Below, piece by piece: positions 7,353-16,243 of a stretch of DNA of 37,932 nt. The DNA is taken from the NCBI GenBank assembly GCA_030153045.1, contig JASLID010000050.1:1-37932 (forward strand), written 5' to 3'. The stretch is from Flavobacterium sp. (GTDB taxonomy: Bacteria; Bacteroidota; Bacteroidia; Flavobacteriales; Flavobacteriaceae). The notes beneath the pieces are model-generated. The model worked only from the letters and a program-made list of their open reading frames with translations, made no database searches and had not been told where the DNA came from. Every line of letters starts with the position of its first letter. Position 1 is the first letter of the stretch. Made by a program: the position numbers and the translations under genes.

Positions 7353-8297
7353 ATGCTTCAAGTTAATAATATTTCATTTGGCTATACCGATCAACCGATT
7401 ATTCATTCGGTAGATTTTCAGGTAATGAAAGGGCAAAACATTGCCATTTTAGGTGAGAGTGGTTGTGGAAAAAGTACCCTTTTAAAATTGATATATGGAT
7501 TGTATGATTTAAATGAAGGTCAAGTTTTTTGGAATGACACCGAAGTTTTGGGACCTAAATTTCATTTAATTCCAGGCATGTCGTTTATGAAATATTTGGC
7601 ACAGGACTTCGATTTGATGCCTTATATCACAGTAGCTGAAAATGTAGGGAAGTATCTTTCTAATTTTTACCCCAAAGAGAAAAAACAACGCATTCAGGAA
7701 CTTCTTGAAATTGTAGAAATGACCGAATATGCTCATGTAAAAGCTCAATATTTGAGTGGTGGTCAACAACAACGCGTGGCTATTGCCCGAGTTTTAGCGC
7801 TTGAACCCGAAGTATTATTGCTTGATGAGCCTTTTAGTCATATTGATAATTTTAGAAAAAACGCATTGCGTCGTAACTTGTTTGCTTATTTAAAAGAGAA
7901 AAAAATTACTTGTTTGGTCGCTACCCACGATAGTACCGATGCGCTTTCTTATTCAGATGAAACCATTATTTTACATGATGGAAAAATCCTTGAAAAAGGA
8001 AATTCGGATGGAATTTATAACAATCCTTTAAACAAATATGTAGCCTCGCTTTTTGGCGAAGTGAACGAGCTCAGGCTATCGCAACTTACTTCTGTTGACG
8101 GGGAAGATGAAAGTATATTATTGTACCCGCATCAACTGAAAATTTCTGAAAACGGATTGTTGAAAGTTTCTGTCAGACAATCTTATTTTAGAGGAAGTCA
8201 TTATTTAATTAAAGCTGTTTTCGATAAAAAAGTCATCTTTTTCGAACATAATACAGCCTTGGTTTTTAATGAAGAAGTAACATTAACTGTCGTCTAA
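7353..8297 (+). CDS. ABC transporter ATP-binding protein
   Basis: 314 aa, a single nucleotide-binding domain. Walker A GESGCGKST is at 34-42, the Q-loop Gln84 in YLAQDFDLMP, the signature LSGGQQQR at 134-141, Walker B EVLLLDEP at 153-160 and the H-loop His192 in VATHD. The C-terminal 90 residues look like a small regulatory (TOBE-like) extension, as in importer ATPases of the CysA/PotA/FbpC type. No permease or binding protein is adjacent; the neighbouring gene is a convergent TSUP permease whose stop codon overlaps this one. The partner and substrate therefore cannot be assigned. Confidence 0.88.
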   Translation: MLQVNNISFGYTDQPIIHSVDFQVMKGQNIAILGESGCGKSTLLKLIYGLYDLNEGQVFWNDTEVLGPKFHLIPGMSFMKYLAQDFDLMPYITVAENVGKYLSNFYPKEKKQRIQELLEIVEMTEYAHVKAQYLSGGQQQRVAIARVLALEPEVLLLDEPFSHIDNFRKNALRRNLFAYLKEKKITCLVATHDSTDALSYSDETIILHDGKILEKGNSDGIYNNPLNKYVASLFGEVNELRLSQLTSVDGEDESILLYPHQLKISENGLLKVSVRQSYFRGSHYLIKAVFDKKVIFFEHNTALVFNEEVTLTVV

Positions 8298-9067
8298 ATA
8301 ATTCCGAAAATCAATAAAAAACCATACAACATCAGCATAAAAGCAACGATGTTTTGAAGTGTGGTATAGGTTGTTTTTTGAAGTAATTTATTTCCAAAGT
8401 AAACCCCAAGAAATGCCGAAAGTGTAGCAAATAAGACCAATTTATAATTTAAACTTACTTCATTGGTAACAATTTTCGGAATGTAAATGCTCAATCGAGT
8501 AACATCGATTAAACAGGCAATCACTACTCCGGTAGCAATGAAAGTCTCTTTTGATAAACCTGCTCGAATTAAAAAAGCGCTTCTTAGTGCCCCTTGATGA
8601 CCTGAAATTCCTCCAAAAAAACCACTTAAAATTCCGCCAAGGGATAAATATTTTTTATCGAATTCTAAGTTTTTAAATTTCGGAATAAAATCGAATAACG
8701 AAAAGGCGATTAATAGGATTCCAATGATTAGTTTAAGTAAGGTCACTTCTAAAGTTTTACCGCTTATAGAATAAATAAAAAGTGGTTGTAAAGTAGTTAA
8801 TTGACTCAAAATGTAAGCCCCTAAAAAAGCAAAGAGTATGGCTGGAAGGCCAAATTTCAACACAATTTCTTTATTCGCATTTTTTCCAAAAAGGAATAAT
8901 TTTAAGATGTTATTCATAAAATGAACCAATGCCGTTAGTACAACAGCAATTTCTATGGGGAAAAATAATCCAAAAACCGGTAGCAATATAGTTCCAAGGC
9001 CAAATCCTGAAAATAAGGTCAAAGCAGATCCTATTAAAGCCACCAAACAAATTATAAAATAGTCCAT
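8294..9067 (-). CDS. TSUP (TauE/SafE) family permease
   Basis: 257 aa and very hydrophobic, with about seven to eight predicted TM helices. The family hallmarks are an N-terminal glycine-rich repeat (IGSALTLFSGFGLGTILLPV) and its counterpart in the second half (GGISGHQGALRSAFLIRAGL, followed by FIATGVVIACLIDVTRL). The family exports or imports sulfite, sulfoacetate and related sulfur-containing or small organic anions; the substrate here is unknown. Its stop overlaps the stop of the convergent ABC ATPase by four bases. A weak -7 box (TATATTTA, minus strand, 9091-9098) lies upstream. Confidence 0.85.
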   Translation of the reverse strand: MDYFIICLVALIGSALTLFSGFGLGTILLPVFGLFFPIEIAVVLTALVHFMNNILKLFLFGKNANKEIVLKFGLPAILFAFLGAYILSQLTTLQPLFIYSISGKTLEVTLLKLIIGILLIAFSLFDFIPKFKNLEFDKKYLSLGGILSGFFGGISGHQGALRSAFLIRAGLSKETFIATGVVIACLIDVTRLSIYIPKIVTNEVSLNYKLVLFATLSAFLGVYFGNKLLQKTTYTTLQNIVAFMLMLYGFLLIFGII

Positions 9068-9140
9068 TTTAGTATCATTTTTTATTCCTGTAAATATAAA
9101 AAACTAAAATTGTTAAGTAAGAAAAATTCACTAACTTGTA

Positions 9141-9170
9141 TTGTATTCTTTTGCATTAATCGTAAATTTG
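9141..9170 (+). promoter_or_regulatory. Full Bacteroidota promoter for the KAS III operon
   Basis: TTG at 9141-9143 and TAAATTTG at 9163-9170 are separated by 19 bp, a full match to the -33/-7 pattern of the Bacteroidota primary sigma factor. The start codon follows 29 bp later. Confidence 0.75.
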
Positions 9171-9199
9171 CGAATTGATTTTTAATTAAAATATAAAAT

Positions 9200-10207
9200 A
9201 TGTATCATTCCAAAATAACGGGTTTAGGTTTTTACGTTCCTGATAATATTGTTACCAATGATGATTTGTCTAAAAAAATTGATACTAATGATGAATGGAT
9301 TCAGGAAAGAACTGGAATTCAACGCAGAAGACATATTGTAAGAGGTGAAGATACTACAACTTCTATGGGTGTTAAAGCGGCTAAAATTGCTATCGAACGT
9401 TCGGGAGTTGCAAAAGAAGATATCGATTTTGTCATTTTCGCTACTTTGAGTCCTGATTTTTATTTCCCTGGCCCTGGAGTTTTAGTGCAACGTGATTTGG
9501 GTTTAAGAACTGTGGGCGCGTTAGACGTTCGTAATCAGTGTTCAGGATTTGTTTACGCTGTTTCAGTAGCTGATCAATATATAAAGACTGGAATGTATAA
9601 AAACATTTTGGTTATTGGTTCCGAAGTTCATTCTACAGGATTAGACATGACTACTCGTGGACGTGGAGTTTCGGTAATTTTTGGAGATGGAGCAGGAGCA
9701 GCGGTACTTTCTCGTGAAGAGGATTTAACCAAAGGAATTTTATCTACACATTTACATTCTGAAGGACAACATGCCGAAGAATTAATTGTAAAAGCACCAG
9801 GAATGGGTCAACGTTGGGTTACTGATATCATTGCCGATGCTAACCCAGACGACGAAAGTTACTACCCATACATGAACGGACAATTTGTATTTAAAAATGC
9901 AGTAGTTCGTTTTAGTGAAGTCATTAATGAAGGTTTACAAGCCAATAATTTACAAGTTTCAGATATTGATATGTTGATTCCTCATCAAGCTAATTTGAGA
10001 ATTTCTCAGTTTATTCAACAGAAATTTCAGTTAAGAGATGATCAGGTTTATAATAATATTATGGACTATGGAAATACAACTGCAGCTTCTATTCCAATTG
10101 CTTTGACAGAAGCTTGGGAAAAAGGAAAAATTAAGGAAGGTGATACAGTTGTTCTAGCTGCTTTTGGATCAGGATTTACTTGGGGAAGTGTGATCATTAA
10201 ATGGTAA
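9200..10207 (+). CDS. fabH: Beta-ketoacyl-ACP synthase III (FabH-type)
   Basis: 335 aa, normal length. It starts with the typical FabH fold ITGLGFYVPDNIVTNDDL and has the NDEWIQERTGI motif. The catalytic triad is Cys114 (RNQCSGFVYA), His262 (LIPHQANLRI) and Asn292 (YGNTTAASIP). It catalyses the first condensation of acyl-CoA with malonyl-ACP in type II fatty-acid synthesis, or a related thiolase-fold condensation. The insertion around 203-225 (GQRWVTDIIADANPDDESYY) resembles a FabH subgroup, and Bacteroidota often carry several paralogs, so it may not be the housekeeping FabH. It is co-transcribed with the cyclophilin lipoprotein 7 bp downstream. Confidence 0.88.
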   Translation: MYHSKITGLGFYVPDNIVTNDDLSKKIDTNDEWIQERTGIQRRRHIVRGEDTTTSMGVKAAKIAIERSGVAKEDIDFVIFATLSPDFYFPGPGVLVQRDLGLRTVGALDVRNQCSGFVYAVSVADQYIKTGMYKNILVIGSEVHSTGLDMTTRGRGVSVIFGDGAGAAVLSREEDLTKGILSTHLHSEGQHAEELIVKAPGMGQRWVTDIIADANPDDESYYPYMNGQFVFKNAVVRFSEVINEGLQANNLQVSDIDMLIPHQANLRISQFIQQKFQLRDDQVYNNIMDYGNTTAASIPIALTEAWEKGKIKEGDTVVLAAFGSGFTWGSVIIKW

Positions 10208-10214
10208 CGGGTTC

Positions 10215-10838
10215 ATGAAAAGAACACTCCTTTTAGCTTCGATCCTTTTTTTAGGATGCAGTAAATCGACATTTAGTCCAAATTGGGTTGAAGAAAAATC
10301 ACCAGAGGTATATCAAGCCAGATTTGAAACTTCAAAAGGAGATTTTGAAATTGAAATCAATCGGGATTTGTCACCCAACGCCGCCGATCGGTTTTACCAG
10401 CAACTGAAGCATAAGTTTTACGATAAAACATTATTTTACAGAGTGGTTCCTAACTTTGTAGTTCAATTTGGTCATATGGATTCTACTAAAACAGCCCATA
10501 CTTGGGATAAATTCAAAGTGAAAGACGAAATAGTAAAAGGAAGTAATGTAAAAGGGGCTATTAGTTATGCTCGTTCGGGACCAGATAGTAGAGGAAATCA
10601 TTTGTTTATTAATTTGAAAGACAATAAACGATTGGATACCATTTATTACAACAAAGTAAAAGGATTTCCAGCCTTTGGAAAAGTAACCAAAGGAATGCAA
10701 GTTGTAGAACAGTTGTATTCCGGTTATAGTAATGAAACGATGAAAGTTTACGATTCTTTAGCAGTGAAACGGAAAGAATTTTTAGCAAAGTTTCCCAAAT
10801 TAGATTCCATTAAAAAAGCGTATATCATTAAGAAATAG
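10215..10838 (+). CDS. Cyclophilin-type peptidyl-prolyl isomerase, lipoprotein
   Basis: 207 aa. MKRTLLLASILFLGCSK is a lipoprotein signal with lipobox FLGC. The mature part is a cyclophilin domain: YQARFETSKGDFEIEI, APNAADRF-like (LSPNAADRFYQQ), FYDKTLFYRVVPNFVVQFG (the FHRVI..F.IQGG equivalent), GAISYARSGPDSRGNHLFIN and FPAFGKVTKGMQVVEQL. The active-site Arg of FYRVV and the QFG glutamine are retained. It would assist folding of exported proteins at the membrane. It lies 7 bp after the KAS III gene, so the same transcript; no functional link is evident. It ends at a terminator shared with the convergent outer-membrane protein gene. Confidence 0.88.
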   Translation: MKRTLLLASILFLGCSKSTFSPNWVEEKSPEVYQARFETSKGDFEIEINRDLSPNAADRFYQQLKHKFYDKTLFYRVVPNFVVQFGHMDSTKTAHTWDKFKVKDEIVKGSNVKGAISYARSGPDSRGNHLFINLKDNKRLDTIYYNKVKGFPAFGKVTKGMQVVEQLYSGYSNETMKVYDSLAVKRKEFLAKFPKLDSIKKAYIIKK

Positions 10839-10847
10839 ATGTATAAT

Positions 10848-10878
10848 AAAAAACCTCGAAGTAATTTCGAGGTTTTTT
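10848..10878. terminator. Bidirectional terminator
   Basis: AAAAAACCTCGAA (10848-10860) pairs perfectly with TTCGAGGTTTTTT (10866-10878), loop 5 nt. It serves both the cyclophilin gene (+) and the outer-membrane protein gene (-). Confidence 0.9.
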
Positions 10879-10895
10879 TTATTATAAAATTGGGT

Positions 10896-13433
10896 TTAAA
10901 ACATTCCACCACCACTTTGGGTTTCGTTAGCATCACGTTGCTTACGTTGTAATGCTTTGTTTTTCCCACCACCAAAGTTGTAGCTAAATCCAACATATAC
11001 CGATTGACTTTCCCAATAAAAAGCTCCTTTTTGTCTGAATGGGATGTTTCCGTCAAATTCAAAATGCATGGTATCAAACACATCGTTAAAACGTGTCGTG
11101 ATAGTTCCTTTACCTTTCAAGATACTATAAGAAGCGCCTAAATCCATTTTATACATTGGTAAACGTTCAAATTGTAAACTCAAATCACGACCTCTGTAAA
11201 AACCAAATAGCGTAAAACGAAGGTTTTTAGTAGCTGTAAATGTATTGTTCATTCTGGCATTAAAAGCCACCACATCTGCTTCAGCAAATTCTTGCTCTTG
11301 GGTATTGGCGTTTTGAACAGTTCCTCTTACAGTTTTAAAATAAGCATCGGTACTGGCATTAACTGACCACCATTTTGCTAATTTTAAATTGGTCGATAAC
11401 TCTAAACCGAAAGAATTGTTGTCTTTAAAATTGTCAAATGACAAAATTCTTCTTGTGTTTGTATCATCATTTGGATCTAAATAGGAAATTCTTGAAATTT
11501 CATCGTAAATTAATCGGTAGAATGCTCCAAAAGTTAAGCTTCCTAGTTTCATTGTGCGCGTATAATTTGCTTCAAATGAGTTGGTAAATTGGGGCAATAA
11601 ATTAGGATTTCCTCTTGATTCAACTGTTGGAGTTGTCCATTCACGAATTGGACTTAATTGCCCTACACTTGGTCTGTCTACACGTCTTGAAACGTTGAAG
11701 TTAAAAGCATCTTTATCATTTGGCTTGTAGGTCAAGAACGCAGAAGGATAAACGGTAAAAATATTGTCATCAATTTTTTTACTGTCATTAATGTTGACTT
11801 CGCTTGGATCATTTGAAATGGTTACGTTTCTAAAATCACCCGTCACGCTATAATGTTCAAAACGTAAACCAAATTGTGCACTCCATTTTTTCCATTGCTT
11901 CCCTAAAGTACCATAAGCAGAGCTGATAGTTCTGCTAAAATCGAATCCTGAATTGGTAGTTTTAGTAAAGGTGTTATTAATTTCTTCAAACAAACTGTTT
12001 TCAATATTTTGTATTCTGCTTTCGGCACCTAATTCTAATTTTAAGGTTTCTGAAAGTGGATTTACATAATCTACATTGATTTGTAAATAATCAGTATCGC
12101 GGTTAACATCATTTACGGTTAATTTTGTTTCGTTGCTTGGCGTGCTTAACTCGTTATAGTTAGCTAATTCAGGTGATTTTGTATTTGAAAAATTCGCTTG
12201 AATTTCTAAATTTTCCCCTTCTTTATCAAAATCGTGTTTAAACGACATGTCATACGTTTGTGTTTTGTTTTCCGAATCAGAAACAAAACCTTGATTTGTA
12301 TCTTGATTCGTGGTTTCAATATATGTGGTAGGATCGTTTAAATCAATTGGATTAGGATTGTTAGGATTGTCTACATATTTGAAGCTATTATCATTATAGT
12401 CAACAATAGTTTTTCCAAAACCAAAGCCGTCCACAATATTTTGATTGGTATAAATAGAGAAGGTGTTTTTATCGTTGATATAATAATCCATACCTAATTT
12501 GATTAGGTGTGAGGTGTTTTTATTATTGAATTCGAAAAATTGATTGTTTTCAAAATCAGGTTGAAAGCTTTTTATGTGACCGTGATTGGCATTTTTTCCG
12601 TGATTTAAACCATAATTGGTATAAAAGTTCACTTTTCCAACTTTATAATTTAAGTTTAAAGCAGTGTTTACTTTTGGAGTGATACCAAAGGTAACACCCG
12701 TATTAATACTACCATTGAAACCTGTATTGGCATTTTTATGCAAAATGATATTGATAATTCCACTCATTCCTTCAGGGTTGTATTTCGCCGATGGATTGGT
12801 AATTAACTCTACTTGTTTTATTGATGACGATGGAATTTGTTGCAATAATTGTGTGGCATCTATATTTGTTGGTTTACCATCAACCAAAACTCTAACGTTT
12901 GTATTTCCACGAAGGCTTAATTCTTTTGTTTGTGGGTCTACACTTAATGTTGGAATGTTATTTAACATATCGGAAGCGGTTGTTCCTGAAGCAATTAAGT
13001 CTTTCCCTACATTAACCACTTTTCTGTCAATTTTTTGTTCAATTGTAGACCGTTCTTTAACCACGCTTACTTCTCCCAACTCAGTCACATCTTCTTCAAG
13101 AGAAATGTTTTTTAGCGAAACATTTTTGTCGTCAGCAGTTAGATTTACTGTAGATTCATATTTTTTATAACCCATGAATGCTACTTCAATCGTTAATGTT
13201 TTAAAAGGTAAATTTCCAACAACAAAAGAACCATTGTCTTTTGTTATAGCTCCCGACACCACTTTACCTTCATCTTTCACCGTTACCGATGCGTAAGGAA
13301 TGGGCTCGTTTGTTTTCTTGTCGATAATTTTTCCTGAAATACTTCCTAGAAGAGAACCTGTTGGGGCAGATGTCTGTGCTTGTACGCTGGCAAATTGAGC
13401 TAGAATACAAATAATTAAGAGTTTTAGTTTCAT
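10896..13433 (-). CDS. Outer-membrane beta-barrel protein (TonB-receptor-like, OMP_b-brl_3)
   Basis: 845 aa. It has a signal peptide (MKLKLLIICILAQFASVQAQ), then a carboxypeptidase-regulatory-like beta-sandwich (SGKIIDKKTNEPIPYASVTV ... VAFMGYKKYE, about 32-110), a plug-like domain (SDMLNNIPTLSVDP, LSLRGNTNVRVLVDGKP, ITNPSAKYNPEGMSGIINII, about 150-235) and a large barrel with many aromatic-ended strands. The last strand (SVYVGFSYNFGGG) is followed by a basic tail (NKALQRKQRDANETQ) and SGGGMF. The domain order is that of the outer membrane beta-barrel family found in TonB-dependent uptake, but no SusD partner is present and the substrate is unknown. It is a paralog of the next gene, with near-identical plug motifs. 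Confidence 0.88.
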   Translation of the reverse strand: MKLKLLIICILAQFASVQAQTSAPTGSLLGSISGKIIDKKTNEPIPYASVTVKDEGKVVSGAITKDNGSFVVGNLPFKTLTIEVAFMGYKKYESTVNLTADDKNVSLKNISLEEDVTELGEVSVVKERSTIEQKIDRKVVNVGKDLIASGTTASDMLNNIPTLSVDPQTKELSLRGNTNVRVLVDGKPTNIDATQLLQQIPSSSIKQVELITNPSAKYNPEGMSGIINIILHKNANTGFNGSINTGVTFGITPKVNTALNLNYKVGKVNFYTNYGLNHGKNANHGHIKSFQPDFENNQFFEFNNKNTSHLIKLGMDYYINDKNTFSIYTNQNIVDGFGFGKTIVDYNDNSFKYVDNPNNPNPIDLNDPTTYIETTNQDTNQGFVSDSENKTQTYDMSFKHDFDKEGENLEIQANFSNTKSPELANYNELSTPSNETKLTVNDVNRDTDYLQINVDYVNPLSETLKLELGAESRIQNIENSLFEEINNTFTKTTNSGFDFSRTISSAYGTLGKQWKKWSAQFGLRFEHYSVTGDFRNVTISNDPSEVNINDSKKIDDNIFTVYPSAFLTYKPNDKDAFNFNVSRRVDRPSVGQLSPIREWTTPTVESRGNPNLLPQFTNSFEANYTRTMKLGSLTFGAFYRLIYDEISRISYLDPNDDTNTRRILSFDNFKDNNSFGLELSTNLKLAKWWSVNASTDAYFKTVRGTVQNANTQEQEFAEADVVAFNARMNNTFTATKNLRFTLFGFYRGRDLSLQFERLPMYKMDLGASYSILKGKGTITTRFNDVFDTMHFEFDGNIPFRQKGAFYWESQSVYVGFSYNFGGGKNKALQRKQRDANETQSGGGMF

Positions 13434-13486
13434 GCTAATTGTTTATTTGTTTGATTGCAATTGATGATTTTTTGCAGAATTTTCCA

Positions 13487-13494
13487 CAAAGTTA
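13487..13494 (-). promoter_or_regulatory. -7 box of the first outer-membrane protein gene
   Basis: The minus strand reads TAACTTTG, an exact TAnnTTTG, 54 bp upstream of the start. No TTG at the proper -33 distance; TTA occurs instead. Confidence 0.5.
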
Positions 13495-13557
13495 ATAGCT
13501 ACTAGACTTTGATTAACGGGTAATGTTACAGATTTAAGAAATGTTTAACAGCAAAAG

Positions 13558-13590
13558 AAAATCCCCCGAAGAAACTCTCCGAGGGATTTT
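13558..13590 (-). terminator. Terminator of the second outer-membrane protein gene
   Basis: AAAATCCC (13558-13565) and GGGATTTT (13583-13590) form the base of a hairpin that can extend by C-G pairs inside; a T-rich tract follows on the minus strand. It separates the two paralogs transcriptionally. Confidence 0.75.
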
Positions 13591-13623
13591 GCCCAATAAA
13601 ACGTAACCAAACTCAATTATTTT

Positions 13624-16029
13624 TTAAAACATACCGCCACCTTGTGAATCGTTTTGTTCTCTTTGCTTGCGATCTAAAGCTTTGTTTTTTCCACTACCAA
13701 AACGGTAACTAAAGTTTACATTCACAGTTTGGCTTTCCCAACGGAAAGTACCGTCAAGTGTTGCAGGGTCTGAACTGTGAAAAGTAGATTTCATTGTTTT
13801 AAAGACATCGTTATAGCGAACACCTAACGTCCCTTTTCCATCCAAAATATTTAAGCGAACACCTAAATCAGTTTTCCACATGTCTTTGTTTGTAAACTGT
13901 AAGCTTCTTTCTCCCATTCTGTACATGGTAAACCAAATTAGTCTGAAATCTTTAGTCAGTTTGAACGTGTGGTTCATTCGTGAATTGAATAATGTAGCAT
14001 TAATTTCTTTTTCCACTAAATTTCCATTTCGGTCTTCAATAATCCCTTTGTTATTTTTAAAGTAGCTGTCTACTCCAAAGTTTGTATTCCACCATTTGTT
14101 GAAATCTAAATTTCCTGAAACTTCTACACCGTATTCTAAATTGTGATCAAAATTAGTGAATGTCATAAGTTGTTTGTCTGCATCATATGGATTAGTAGTC
14201 AATACTTGAGAAATATCGTCATTAATATATCTAAAGAAAGCGCCTGATGTAATTGAACCAATTTTTACTTTTCTGGTATAATTGGCTTCTACCGAGTTTG
14301 TGAATTGTGGTTTCAAATCAGAATTTCCAATTTGTTCTACCGTAAGTCCAGTCCATTGTCTGATTTCGTTTACTTGTTCCATGTTAGGTCTGTCTACTCT
14401 TCTTGAATAATTAAAGTTGAACGTATTATTTTCAGAAGGTGTATAAGTAAAGAAAGCCGATGGGTAAAAAGTAAAGATGTAATCTTTGAAAGTGTCGTCG
14501 CTTTCACCAGCTTTTTTGAAAGTTCCGTTTACATCATAGCTTTCTAAACGCAACCCTAATTGGTAGCTCCATTTGCCAATTTGGCTGCTGTAATTTCCGT
14601 AAGCCGATTGAATACTTCTGTTAAATTTAAAATCAGAATCATAGTTGCCATCAAAAAGAAATTTATTTCTAGTTCCGTCCATACGGCTTTCTAAACCAAC
14701 TTCAATCTTAGAAGTTTCATTTAATGGACTTGCATAATCTACATTGGCAATAAAGTTTTTACCATCACGACTCACATTATTTGTTTTTAACAGATTACCG
14801 TTTTCATCGGTAAAAACACTGTTTTCTGGTTCAGCAGTTAGGTTGTAATTCAACTCAACATCTAATGTTTTTTCTGGTTTTTCAAATTGGTGTTTGTAGG
14901 CCAAATTATAGGTTTGGTTTTTCTCTTTTCCTGTCGAATTCTGAATCTGAGTTTTATCAGGAGTTAAAGGATTTACATAATCAACTCCATTTATAAAAGT
15001 GGTTACTGGGTTGCTGAAAGATTGAATCGTATAGAACGATAATGTGTTTTTGTCGTTAATATAAAAATCGGTACCTAATTTGGTAAAGTGATTTTTTTGA
15101 AACGGATTTATGTTAAAAGAAAGGTCATAATCTTCGGTGCTATTGTACTTATCCCAGTGGATTAATCCTTCATTAAAGCTTTTTCCGTGATTTATAGAGT
15201 AGGTTGTGTAAAAATTAAATTTATTTACTCTGTAATTCAAATCAATTGATCCATTGAATTTAGGCGTTTTACCAAAATTTACTCCTGTGTTGATATTTCC
15301 ATTAAAACCTAAATTAGAATTTTTATGCAAAACGATATTGATAATTCCACTCATTCCTTCCGGATTGTATTTAGCAGATGGATTGGTAATCAACTCAATT
15401 TGCTTAATTGAAGTTGATGGAATTTGCTGTAATGCTTGAGCTGCTGAAAGATTAGAAGGTTTCCCGTCGATAAAAATCTTCACATTTTCATTGCCACGAA
15501 GGCTTACTGTATTGTTTTGTGGATCTACAGTTACCGAAGGAATATTGTTCATAATATCAGCGGCAGTAGCCCCTGCGGATATTAAATCTTTCCCGACCGT
15601 AATAACCTTGCGGTCAATTTTTTGTTCTACGGTCGATTTTTCTCTTACGACACTCACTTCTCCCAATTCCTTGGCTTCTTCTTCTAGTGAAATGTTTTTT
15701 AAGTTTAAGGTTTTAGTGTCTGATGAAAGAGTAATATCGGTTTCATACTTTTTGTATCCCATAAAAACCACTTCTATGTGTAGTGTTTTTAGAGGTAGGT
15801 TGTCTACAGTAAAGCTTCCGTTGTCTTTTGTAATTCCGCCCGAAATTACTTTGCCGTCTTCTTTTACCGTTACCGAAGCATAGGGAAGCGCTTCGTTGTT
15901 TTGCTTGTCAATAACTTTTCCTGTAATGTTTCCCGGATTGAGGGTAATAGGATTCGTTGGCGCAGATGTTTGCGCTTGCATATGGCCAAATGTTGCCCAC
16001 ATGCAAATTAAAATTGCTTTTAATTTCAT
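13624..16029 (-). CDS. Outer-membrane beta-barrel protein, tandem paralog
   Basis: About 801 aa from ATG 16029. A longer frame reaches 16095, but the extra 22 codons cover the promoter box (16060-16067), and the signal peptide MKLKAILICMWATFGHMQAQ starts at 16029, so the shorter form is chosen. Domains match the neighbouring paralog: carboxypeptidase-regulatory-like (GKVIDKQNNEALPYASVTV), plug (ADIMNNIPSVTVDP, VSLRGNENVKIFIDGKPSNL, ITNPSAKYNPEGMSGIINIV) and a barrel ending TVNVFSYRFG-like (VNVNFSYRFGSGKNKALDRK) with the tail QGGGMF. It has its own promoter and terminator. It probably arose by tandem duplication; the extracellular loops differ between copies far more than the plug. Ligand unknown. 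Confidence 0.87.
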   Translation of the reverse strand: MKLKAILICMWATFGHMQAQTSAPTNPITLNPGNITGKVIDKQNNEALPYASVTVKEDGKVISGGITKDNGSFTVDNLPLKTLHIEVVFMGYKKYETDITLSSDTKTLNLKNISLEEEAKELGEVSVVREKSTVEQKIDRKVITVGKDLISAGATAADIMNNIPSVTVDPQNNTVSLRGNENVKIFIDGKPSNLSAAQALQQIPSTSIKQIELITNPSAKYNPEGMSGIINIVLHKNSNLGFNGNINTGVNFGKTPKFNGSIDLNYRVNKFNFYTTYSINHGKSFNEGLIHWDKYNSTEDYDLSFNINPFQKNHFTKLGTDFYINDKNTLSFYTIQSFSNPVTTFINGVDYVNPLTPDKTQIQNSTGKEKNQTYNLAYKHQFEKPEKTLDVELNYNLTAEPENSVFTDENGNLLKTNNVSRDGKNFIANVDYASPLNETSKIEVGLESRMDGTRNKFLFDGNYDSDFKFNRSIQSAYGNYSSQIGKWSYQLGLRLESYDVNGTFKKAGESDDTFKDYIFTFYPSAFFTYTPSENNTFNFNYSRRVDRPNMEQVNEIRQWTGLTVEQIGNSDLKPQFTNSVEANYTRKVKIGSITSGAFFRYINDDISQVLTTNPYDADKQLMTFTNFDHNLEYGVEVSGNLDFNKWWNTNFGVDSYFKNNKGIIEDRNGNLVEKEINATLFNSRMNHTFKLTKDFRLIWFTMYRMGERSLQFTNKDMWKTDLGVRLNILDGKGTLGVRYNDVFKTMKSTFHSSDPATLDGTFRWESQTVNVNFSYRFGSGKNKALDRKQREQNDSQGGGMF

Positions 16030-16059
16030 TTTGATGATTGATTTTAATTGATGATGCGT

Positions 16060-16090
16060 CAAAAGTAATACAATAAATAATACCATGCAA
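16060..16090 (-). promoter_or_regulatory. Promoter of the second outer-membrane protein gene
   Basis: On the minus strand TTG (16088-16090) and TACTTTTG (16060-16067) are 20 bp apart, matching the Bacteroidota -33/-7 consensus. The start codon at 16029 lies about 30 bp downstream, which rules out the upstream ATG at 16095. Confidence 0.75.
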
Positions 16091-16192
16091 TACAAAGTAC
16101 TATTTTATATTGATTTTAACACTTTTTAACTTTTACTTATTTTATAGACGATCGAATTAATGAAACGTTACACCAATTGGAAATAAAATTAA

Positions 16193-16227
16193 AAAACCCT
16201 CTTAAATGCAATCATTAAGAGGGTTTT
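16193..16227 (-). terminator. Terminator of the giant T9SS protein gene
   Basis: AAAACCCTCTTAA (16193-16205) pairs perfectly over 13 bp with TTAAGAGGGTTTT (16215-16227); loop 9 nt; A/T tracts on both sides. Confidence 0.9.
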
Positions 16228-16243
16228 AACTATTTTAAAAGTA

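Noticed and set aside
12664..13170. 168-codon frame opposite the first outer-membrane protein; similar frames at 15254-15883 opposite the second
   Set aside because: Both lie opposite the conserved plug domains of the two paralogs, so their similarity to each other is only the mirror of that homology.
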